Positions 1-5,611 of a stretch of 7,050 nt of DNA are shown here, one piece after another. The stretch spans positions 1 through 7,050 of the forward strand of contig DAIEQP010000192.1 of the NCBI GenBank assembly GCA_027347805.1, read 5' to 3'. A program made the position numbers and the translations under genes. Origin of the DNA: Ignavibacteria bacterium. Its GTDB lineage: Bacteria; Bacteroidota; Ignavibacteria; Ignavibacteriales; Melioribacteraceae. Within the stretch, counting starts at the first letter, position 1. The number at the start of each line of letters is the position of its first letter. The notes beneath the pieces were generated by a model, which was not told the origin of the DNA, ran no database searches, and saw nothing but the letters and a program-made list of their open reading frames with translations.

Positions 1-1127
1 CCCTGATGTTTTGTTGCATCTGCTCTTGTTGCTAGTTTTCCTTCTACTGCTGCTTTTGATAATACATTTGCATCAGCTACAAGTGCGTTAACAGCATCAA
101 TACATGTGTTAAGATTTGTTTTGATTTCATTAAAATCGCCATTGTAGTTATCTGTAATCTTATTTGGAATATCACCTTTGGCAATTCTATCTACATATTC
201 GGCTGCTACATTTAGCGGTCCGATTACTGAATCAAGTGTATCATTAACGCCTTGAACAATTTTTCTAAAGTCGCCATGATGTTTTGTTGCATCAGCTCTT
301 GTTGCAAGTTTTCCTTCTACTGCGGCTTTTGATAATACATTTGCATCGGCTACAAGCGCATTAACTGCATCAATACAAGTATTAAGATTTGTTTTAATTT
401 CATTAAAGTCGCCATTATAATTATCGGTAATTCTATTAGGTATATCACCTTTAGAAATTCTATCAACATATTCGGCCGCTACATTTAGCGGTCCAATTAC
501 AGAATCGAGAGTATTGTTAACACCTTTAACAATTTGTCTATAACTTCCTTTGAAATTCTCTGTATTGCCGCGTGTGCTTAATTTACCTTCAACTGCAGCC
601 ATTGATAGCATCTCGGCTTCAGCAACTAAATCGTTTAAAGTCTCAATAACTTTAGTAAGACTCATACCCAAAACATCTTTATCAGATTTAACTGTTACTT
701 TTGCAGTCAGATCACCAGCAGCAATTTTATCAGCAGCAGCAACTTGTTCCTTAATATTTGCAACCATTTTTGCAAATGATCCCATTAACTGGCCAAGTTC
801 ATCATTTGATCTTTGCGTTACTGTTACATCAACATCTCCCTTTGCAATATTTTCCGAAGCTTCGGCAAGAAATACCAAAGGTTTGCTTATTACTCTAGAA
901 ATAAATATTCCCAAACCCAGAGCAACCAAAACACCAACAATTATTGATATAATCATTGTTTTTATTGATGCGCTAGCTTCCAGTGTATTCTGATCAGATC
1001 TATGTTGAGCCCTCTCAAGAACAATTTCACGAACTGCAGCCAGTGCATTCTGTTCCTGATTTCTAATCTTTTCCATATCACCTTTAAATAGCGCCAACAC
1101 CTGATTGTCTTCATTTAGTTCTACCAT
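1..1127 (-). pseudogene. Continuation of the broken chemoreceptor: rest of sensor, second membrane helix and poly-HAMP array (3' end outside window)
   Basis: Codons continue in the same frame after the TAG, without further stops, to the left edge. Numbering from the ATG at 1532, the sensor ends near residue 190, a second membrane helix covers about 193-211, and HAMP domains follow. HAMP1 begins at VISKPL and includes IAKGDVD and NDELGQL; HAMP2 contains IAAGDLTAKV; HAMP3 contains AAVEGKLSTR. Then come alternating units: GPLNVAAEYVDRI-KGDIP with NGDFNEIK, and VLSKAAVEGKLATR with GDFRKIV. Six full HAMP modules plus part of a seventh are visible. The methyl-accepting and kinase-control region must lie outside, so a histidine kinase output cannot be excluded, although the operon favours a receptor. 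If translated separately, the first ATG is at 1127 (AGGAAG too distant) and another at 1076 has AAAGG four bases upstream. Neither start is convincing, hence the pseudogene label. Confidence 0.65.
5..550 (-). repeat. Two tandem 273-bp units encoding di-HAMP repeats
   Basis: Segments 5-277 and 278-550 are direct tandem copies with a 273-base period (91 codons), each encoding two HAMP modules. My hand alignment gives about 36 base differences (about 87% identity) but only about seven amino-acid differences. A further copy starts at the left edge, and a much more diverged segment lies beyond 550. The excess of synonymous changes indicates that both copies are kept under protein-level selection. 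Confidence 0.9.
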
Positions 1128-1148
1128 CTTTATGATACGATCAACTTC

Positions 1149-1151
1149 CTA
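1149..1151 (-). other. In-frame amber (TAG) codon interrupting the chemoreceptor
   Basis: The plus-strand triplet cta reads TAG at codon 128 of the receptor. Upstream codons end ...NQFD and downstream codons resume EVDRII in the same frame, with helical sensor character on both sides. There is no homopolymer or length change nearby, so this is a point event, not a frameshift. TAG is also used as a plausible normal stop at 5612-5610. Confidence 0.9.
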
Positions 1152-1532
1152 ATCAAATTGATTATCTAAATCATGGAATACTTGAATTTTATCTAATACT
1201 TCCTTTGCAGTGATCATAGATTTCAATTCCGGGACATACTTATCAATTTCGGAACGTCTAGCCATAATCTTTTCAAGATTAGTTTTATGCTCACTCTCAT
1301 TAACAGCATGGATCAGTTCTAATACATTTACACGCTGTCTTTGGAAAGCATCAACAATTTCTCCCACTTTTGCAAGCGGCTTTGTGTTTCTTTCAAAAAG
1401 TGTGGTGTCACTTTCATCGGCTGTTTTTAAACTAGTTACACCTTCGTAACCAATAAATGCAGCTATCAAAGCAACGAGTGCAAAACCCAGAAGTAATTTT
1501 ACACTTACCTTTAAATTATAGAACCATTGCAT
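1149..1532 (-). CDS. Methyl-accepting chemotaxis receptor, N-terminal part up to an in-frame TAG
   Basis: This 127-codon piece begins a transmembrane chemoreceptor. Residues about 12-29 form the first membrane helix, after the short cytosolic start MQWFYNLKVS. Residues from about 32 are a helical periplasmic sensor resembling the four-helix-bundle MCP sensor family, judged from length, helical periodicity and the KLLLGFALV-type membrane segment; there is no PAS or Cache signature. The start ATG at 1532 is well supported by AAGGAG seven bases upstream. The frame is closed by TAG at 1151-1149, yet the same frame continues open with receptor sequence to the window edge. The piece is therefore the front of one receptor gene broken by a single codon, not an independent small gene. 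A base substitution such as CAG or AAG to TAG, a sequencing error, or readthrough would all give this picture. Confidence 0.8.
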   Translation of the reverse strand: MQWFYNLKVSVKLLLGFALVALIAAFIGYEGVTSLKTADESDTTLFERNTKPLAKVGEIVDAFQRQRVNVLELIHAVNESEHKTNLEKIMARRSEIDKYVPELKSMITAKEVLDKIQVFHDLDNQFD

Positions 1533-1539
1533 TTTGTTT

Positions 1540-1545
1540 CTCCTT
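1540..1545 (-). promoter_or_regulatory. Ribosome binding site of the chemoreceptor gene
   Basis: AAGGAG lies seven bases before the ATG at 1532, in the 16-base gap after the MBL-fold gene stop. It is one of the strongest sites in the window, so the receptor start is well defined and was, at least until recently, efficiently translated. Confidence 0.8.
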
Positions 1546-1548
1546 ACT

Positions 1549-2181
1549 TTAATTACCTACCATTGTTTTAGATATTACTTGTTTATTTTCATTTGTTGAT
1601 GACTTCATATTTTCTAAACTTTTTTTTAGAATTTTTTCAGGACTATCAATAAATGGTTCACCATGACCAGGATAGATTATACTTATTCTGAGCATTGAAA
1701 GTCTTTCTAAAGATTTTATGTATTCATCTGTATATGCATGATCGCTGGTATATACTCTTATTGCTGTATCACCCGAAAAAAGAATTCTTTCGCTTTTACA
1801 GTAAAGACAAACTGAATCAGATGAGTGGCCCGGAGTGTGAATAACCTGGAAATAACAATCGCCAATTAATATTTCTTCACCATCTTTTAAGAGTCTGTCA
1901 ACACCAGCCATCTTATTAAAGGCAAGAATCTCAGCGCCATATTTTTTCTTTATTTCTTTTATCCCGCCTACATGATCAAAATGATTATGTGTGAGGATTA
2001 CTTTGTCAACACACTTTTTCCCTACACCCGTATTTATTCTTTCAATATGATTTATGATATATGAATCAGAACCGGTATCGATAACTGTGTTAACATCGGA
2101 TAGTTTATTCCATGAACCTAAAACCAGGTAAGATTTGCTTGAATAAATTTGAGGATTGGTTTTAAGCTCAATTATTTTCAA
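1549..2181 (-). CDS. Metallo-beta-lactamase-fold metallohydrolase in a chemosensory operon
   Basis: The 210-residue protein has a complete MBL metal site: THNHFDH gives H65, H67, D69 and H70; H119 lies in TPGHSSDSV; D138 in FSGDTAI; H173 in YPGHGEPF. This is the glyoxalase II-like pattern for a two-metal centre, normally hydrolysing a thioester, lactone or other ester. The second ligand is His, not the Glu of flavodiiron and oxygen-sensing diiron members, which favours a zinc hydrolase over an oxygen sensor. No signal peptide or membrane segment is visible, so it is probably cytosolic. The start is TTG at 2181, chosen because GAGGTG lies five bases upstream and the TTGA overlap couples it to the CheR gene. 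The receptor gene follows after 16 bases. The substrate is unknown. Inference: it could produce or remove a signal for the receptor, or serve as a metal-based sensor. Confidence 0.9.
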   Translation of the reverse strand: MKIIELKTNPQIYSSKSYLVLGSWNKLSDVNTVIDTGSDSYIINHIERINTGVGKKCVDKVILTHNHFDHVGGIKEIKKKYGAEILAFNKMAGVDRLLKDGEEILIGDCYFQVIHTPGHSSDSVCLYCKSERILFSGDTAIRVYTSDHAYTDEYIKSLERLSMLRISIIYPGHGEPFIDSPEKILKKSLENMKSSTNENKQVISKTMVGN

Positions 2182-2795
2182 GATAGCACCTCAACTTTGC
2201 GAAACAGTTGTGCATCAGGTACAACTTGCTGAAACATATGTGAAAGTTCTTCGGGCATTTTTTGTGTATGCTCTGTTGCAAATAATCCGCCCGGTGCAAG
2301 TGATTTGTGAAACATTTTTATTACTTCTATTCTTTCATTCTGCTGAAAATGAAGCAGAACATTTTTGCAGGTTATTAGGCTGTAATTTTCTCCAACCGGT
2401 TTCAGTGTAAGCAGATCATGCTTCTGAAATTGGATTCTTTCCCGAATCAAATTTTTCAATCTATATCTTACCGGATCTCCTTCAACCACTTCGAAATATT
2501 TTGCGAATATTGCAGGTGGGATTCTTTTTGTCTCTTCCTCAGAATAAACTGCTTCCTGAATTATTTTTCCAAATTGATCAGTTTCGTCAATATCGGTTGC
2601 AGAGATATATAAATTCTTAAATGAGAAATTTCCCATCTCTTCTGCGAATAAAATTGCAAGCGTATAAGGTTCCGGTCCCATTGCGCAGCCGGCATCCCAC
2701 ACACGAATTCTACTTCTGCCGGCAACTTCCGGTGTAAGAATTTTTACTGCATATTCTAACGTTTGAGTATCCCTAAAGAAAAAAGTAAATGCCAT
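2178..2795 (-). CDS. cheR: CheR-type protein glutamate methyltransferase, catalytic domain only
   Basis: This 205-residue protein would use S-adenosylmethionine to methylate receptor glutamates. The CheR signatures are the opening FTFFFRD (3-9; usually TxFFRD), the SAM-binding loop VWDAGCAMGPEPYTLAI (32-48), ATDID (66-70), the beta-subdomain-type stretch up to QFQKHDLL (122-129) and the LITCKNVLLHF motif (140-150). It ends with an APGGLFATEHTQKMP segment (167-181). Typical CheR proteins run to about 270-290 residues with an N-terminal helical domain; here the FFRD motif sits at residues 6-9, so that domain is absent. An in-frame TAG two codons before the ATG rules out a longer start. The site has only a weak GAGA, twelve bases after the cheA stop. 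The TGA overlaps the TTG of the next gene (TTGA). Similar short CheR-like proteins appear, from memory, in Geobacter-type operons. Confidence 0.88.
   Translation of the reverse strand: MAFTFFFRDTQTLEYAVKILTPEVAGRSRIRVWDAGCAMGPEPYTLAILFAEEMGNFSFKNLYISATDIDETDQFGKIIQEAVYSEEETKRIPPAIFAKYFEVVEGDPVRYRLKNLIRERIQFQKHDLLTLKPVGENYSLITCKNVLLHFQQNERIEVIKMFHKSLAPGGLFATEHTQKMPEELSHMFQQVVPDAQLFRKVEVLS
2187..2192 (-). promoter_or_regulatory. Ribosome binding site supporting the TTG start of the MBL-fold gene
   Basis: GAGGTG lies five bases before the TTG at 2181, inside the last codons of the CheR gene. Together with the TTGA stop/start overlap it decides the start and suggests translational coupling. Confidence 0.75.
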
Positions 2796-2807
2796 AATCT
2801 ATTTCTC

Positions 2808-4901
2808 TTAATTTGATGATCTTTCTTCGACTTCCTCTTTTTCGGCAAGTCTGATTATATCAAGTATTAATGCTACAGTTCCATCGCCAAGAATTGTGGC
2901 ACCTGAAACGCCTTCAACATTTTTATAAACTTTACCAAGAGTTTTAAGAACTGTCTGATGCTGACCAATAACTTTATCAACAACAAATCCAACTCTCATT
3001 CCTTTAATATTTGCTACCACAACCTGTTCAATTGACAAACGTTCACCAGTAATATTAAAACGTTCTCTTAGATTTACGTAAGGCACAATTTCTCCCCGAA
3101 TATTTACAATATGGCGGCCATGCGCTTTCTCAATATCATCGCTGCTAAGTTCAATACATTCTTCAACCGAAGATAATGGGAGGACAAAAAATTCATCACT
3201 GATGTTTACAAGCAGTCCATCAATAATTGCCAGAGTTAATGGCAGCTTTAGTGTAATTGTTGTTCCCAAACCTTTTTTGCTTGATACTTCAATTGATCCG
3301 CGTAAAGATTCAATAGCGCGGCGAACCACATCCATTCCAACTCCACGGCCGGATACATTTGTAACTTTTTTTGCTGTTGAAAATCCCGCAGTAAAAATCA
3401 AAGAATAGATTTCTGAATCCGATAATTCTCCGTTTTCATTAATCAAACCCATCTTTAAAGCTTTTTCTTTTATAACATCTTTATCCATTCCAGCGCCATC
3501 ATCTTGTATTTTTATTAAAACATTGCCGCCGGATTGAGTTGCTGATAGATGAACGTTACCCGTTCTTGTCTTTCCCTTATTCTCTCTTTCTGAAGGAGAT
3601 TCAACCCCATGGTCAATTGAATTTCTGATGATGTGAATTAATGGATCATTTAATTTTTCAATTACAGTTTTATCTAGTTCGGTCTCAGCACCATCTGTTG
3701 TTAATTCAACTTCTTTGCCCAGCTCTTTAGAAAGATCTCTTACTAACCTTTTGAATTTGCTGAATGTTGTTCCGATCGGCAGCATTCTTATGTTTAATGC
3801 ACTGTCGCGAAGCGACCAGGTAATTCTTTCAACTTCTTCAGCAACCGAAATTATATTCTGATCCTGATTTCCAAGCGCAATTTGATTTAGCCTTGCCTGG
3901 ATTGTTACAAGTTCTCCGACAAGATTAACAAGCTCATCCAGTTTTTCTGCATTGACGCGAATGCTGCTATTTAAATCACTATCATGGTGACCTTCACCTG
4001 CGTCTTTGTTTTTCTTATTTTCAAATTGAGTTGCTTGGTTAAAAACGATTTGCGATAATGAGGATTCAAATTCCACAAGCAGCATTTTAATGTCAGGATA
4101 TTTTGTTTTAGCTATATCTGCTACCAGTTTTTTGAAATCCTGAAAATCTTCTTCTTTGCGAAGTTTTCCTTCCGGATCAATTTCAGTAATCTTTAATTCG
4201 CACTGATCGTCAACAAATATGAAAACGTCTTTTATATCATCAACACTCTTTGATGTTTTTAGAAGTATTTCCCAGCTTGTATAACATTTTTCTGCATCAA
4301 TTCTTTCCAGTGGAGGAATTTGATCAAAATTCGCAAGCACAATTGATTCACCGAATTCTGTAAGTTCATTTAATAACATTAATGGGTTGGTTCCGCTTAC
4401 AAAAATTGCCTGCGCAGGTTTAACTGAAATTAAATATTCTTTTATTACAAGCTCAGCTGTTTTGGTTTCAGTTTTGGTAGAAAAAGTTGTTTGCACATCA
4501 TCAGCAGCGTTTATGGCTTTTTGATTGTTTACAATATTTCTGAATGCTTCTAGAATTTGTCTCGTAATATTTTCATCAACTTTATTTTCTTCACTTTCGG
4601 GGTGTAGCATTTTATGAATTTGGTCTTTCGCAGCAAGAGTTGAATCAATTATATCTTTTGTGATTTTCAATTCACCTTTTCTAATAAAATCATATACGTT
4701 TTCAATATCATGGGTGAACATTGTAATATCATCGTAACCGAACATTGCTGAAGAACCTTTAATTGTATGTAACGCCCGGAAGGTTTTGGCAATAAGTTCT
4801 GTATCGGTTGGAGATTCTTCTAATTCAAGAAGTGTCGATTCCAACTCTAAAAGAAGTTCTTCTGCTTCTTCTATAAACGCCTGACGATGAGAATCAATCA
4901 T
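2808..4901 (-). CDS. cheA: Chemotaxis histidine kinase CheA
   Basis: The 697-residue protein has the full CheA order. The HPt (P1) domain covers about 1-105, with phospho-acceptor H45 in ALHTIKGSSAMFG. After a linker, residues about 155-245 form a P2-position domain with FVSGTNPLMLLNELTEFG and CYTSWEI signatures, unlike the E. coli CheY-binding P2. The dimerisation domain (P3) spans about 313-375 and includes DELVNLVGELV. The ATPase (P4) has an N box (HIIRNSIDHGVE, 423-434), a G1 box (DDGAGMD, 467-473), an F box (IFTAGFSTA, 502-510) and a G2 box (GRGVGMD, 518-524). A CheW-like P5 domain fills about 555-690. There is no C-terminal receiver. All boxes look intact, so an active kinase is expected. 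The start at 4901 has AAGGTG five bases upstream. With no separate cheW in the window, P5 may need an adaptor encoded elsewhere. Confidence 0.97.
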   Translation of the reverse strand: MIDSHRQAFIEEAEELLLELESTLLELEESPTDTELIAKTFRALHTIKGSSAMFGYDDITMFTHDIENVYDFIRKGELKITKDIIDSTLAAKDQIHKMLHPESEENKVDENITRQILEAFRNIVNNQKAINAADDVQTTFSTKTETKTAELVIKEYLISVKPAQAIFVSGTNPLMLLNELTEFGESIVLANFDQIPPLERIDAEKCYTSWEILLKTSKSVDDIKDVFIFVDDQCELKITEIDPEGKLRKEEDFQDFKKLVADIAKTKYPDIKMLLVEFESSLSQIVFNQATQFENKKNKDAGEGHHDSDLNSSIRVNAEKLDELVNLVGELVTIQARLNQIALGNQDQNIISVAEEVERITWSLRDSALNIRMLPIGTTFSKFKRLVRDLSKELGKEVELTTDGAETELDKTVIEKLNDPLIHIIRNSIDHGVESPSERENKGKTRTGNVHLSATQSGGNVLIKIQDDGAGMDKDVIKEKALKMGLINENGELSDSEIYSLIFTAGFSTAKKVTNVSGRGVGMDVVRRAIESLRGSIEVSSKKGLGTTITLKLPLTLAIIDGLLVNISDEFFVLPLSSVEECIELSSDDIEKAHGRHIVNIRGEIVPYVNLRERFNITGERLSIEQVVVANIKGMRVGFVVDKVIGQHQTVLKTLGKVYKNVEGVSGATILGDGTVALILDIIRLAEKEEVEERSSN

Positions 4902-5263
4902 CCTATCACCTTTTTAATTACAGCTAATAATTGTTCTGGTTTAAATGGCTTTACAATCCAGCCTGTTGCACCTGCATTTTTACCTTCCATTTTCTTTTCA
5001 TTCTGAGATTCGGTTGTGAGCATTATAATCGGAAGGAATTTGTATTTCGGCATTGATCTAACAGTTTTAATCAATTCAATTCCATCCATGTTCGGCATGT
5101 TCAAGTCAGTTACTATCAGATTTAAGTCGGCAAGATTTATTTTTGATACAGCATCTTTACCATCGGAGGCTTCAATTACATTATAACCTGCTTCTCTTAA
5201 AGTAAAACTCACCATCTGTCTAACACTTGCAGAATCATCAACGGTCATAATTGATTTAGTCAT
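4898..5263 (-). CDS. cheY: CheY-type single-domain response regulator
   Basis: The 121 residues form one receiver domain with no output domain. The Mg-binding acidic pair is D9-D10 (TVDDS), the phospho-acceptor is D53 (IVTDLNMPNMDG), the switch Thr is T83 (IMLTTES) and the conserved Lys is K105 (IVKPF). All catalytic positions are therefore intact. The residue matching Tyr106 of E. coli CheY is W102, a common variant in stand-alone regulators. It should accept phosphate from His45 of the CheA encoded next. Whether the output is a flagellar motor, pili or another target cannot be seen. The ATG at 5263 follows the STAS stop with no gap and has a strong GAGGAG six bases upstream inside the STAS gene. 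Its own TGA overlaps the cheA ATG by four bases (ATGA), indicating translational coupling to the kinase. Confidence 0.95.
   Translation of the reverse strand: MTKSIMTVDDSASVRQMVSFTLREAGYNVIEASDGKDAVSKINLADLNLIVTDLNMPNMDGIELIKTVRSMPKYKFLPIIMLTTESQNEKKMEGKNAGATGWIVKPFKPEQLLAVIKKVIG
4907..4912 (-). promoter_or_regulatory. Ribosome binding site of cheA
   Basis: AAGGTG lies five bases before the ATG at 4901, within the 3' end of cheY. The cheY TGA and cheA ATG share bases (ATGA), so regulator and kinase are probably made in a fixed ratio. Confidence 0.7.
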
Positions 5264-5602
5264 TTACTTCTCCTCAGATGTTTTTACTGAATTCTCATTT
5301 ATAATCCATGAATACTCAGGACAGCCGCAGCCGGAAAGAAATGAAATAAAACGGGGTGATTCGTTTCCGACAAAAGATATTTTCTTTCCAATACTTGATG
5401 CGGTTCTGTAGAGGGAAATCAAAATTTGCATAAATGACAAATCGTACTCTTCAACAGCACTAAGATCTACGCATAAATGGTTTGAGGAATTCAAAGAATT
5501 CAACAATGCATTTTTTGTTTCCTGTGCGCTTGAAATTGTTAAAGCGCCGTTTAATAGAACTGTTGCCTGAGATAAATTATTTTCAATTTTTAATTGATAC
5601 AT
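5264..5602 (-). CDS. STAS-domain protein (anti-sigma-factor-antagonist-like) of a chemosensory operon
   Basis: The 112-residue product matches the size of stand-alone STAS proteins. It has an N-terminal strand pair (about 1-22), a strand with conserved-type hydrophobic residues (CVDLSAV, 44-50), the loop/helix YDLSFMQIL (53-61) and a Gly-rich C-terminal part. In SpoIIAA-type antagonists the phosphorylated Ser directly follows the loop Asp; here D54 is followed by L55 and then S56, so the phosphosite looks shifted or lost. A C92-G93-C94-P stretch and C44 give three cysteines in a small protein. ATG at 5602 is supported by AGGTG four bases upstream, which overlaps the stop region of the preceding gene. 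The stop TAA directly abuts the cheY ATG. STAS proteins are known to accompany some CheA/CheY sets, where they may act as a partner-switching or scaffold element; its exact role here is unknown. Confidence 0.75.
   Translation of the reverse strand: MYQLKIENNLSQATVLLNGALTISSAQETKNALLNSLNSSNHLCVDLSAVEEYDLSFMQILISLYRTASSIGKKISFVGNESPRFISFLSGCGCPEYSWIINENSVKTSEEK
5270..5275 (-). promoter_or_regulatory. Ribosome binding site of cheY inside the STAS gene
   Basis: GAGGAG lies six bases before the cheY ATG, and the six-base spacer contains the TAA of the STAS gene. Stop and start codons are directly adjacent, a layout expected for coupled translation. Confidence 0.8.
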
Positions 5603-5606
5603 ATTT

Positions 5607-5611
5607 CACCT
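5607..5611 (-). promoter_or_regulatory. Ribosome binding site of the STAS gene
   Basis: AGGTG lies four bases before the ATG at 5602 and shares bases with the TAG stop of the preceding gene. This fixes the STAS start and shows that the TAG there sits exactly where a gene end is expected. Confidence 0.65.

Noticed and set aside
550..993. Forward-strand open frame of 147 codons
   Set aside because: It lies entirely antisense to the HAMP and membrane-helix part of the receptor frame, whose sequence is clearly recognisable; the forward translation is Ser/Ala/Ile-rich with no family resemblance.
1149..1151. Genome-wide TAG reassignment (for example pyrrolysine)
   Set aside because: TAG also closes the gene ending at 5610, right at the ribosome binding site of the STAS gene, where readthrough would add only a few codons before TGA. 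No pyrrolysine-related gene is visible. A local event is simpler.
1549..2181. MBL-fold protein as a flavodiiron or ODP-type oxygen sensor
   Set aside because: The signature is HxHxDH with His at the second ligand, whereas flavodiiron-type proteins have Glu there, and no flavodoxin domain follows. A hydrolase-type centre is better supported.
2156..2612. Two forward open frames opposite the CheR gene
   Set aside because: They are antisense shadows of well-supported CheR motifs and have no recognisable domain or good ribosome binding site.
3202..3408. Forward open frame inside cheA
   Set aside because: It is antisense to the conserved ATPase boxes of CheA; nothing supports independent coding.
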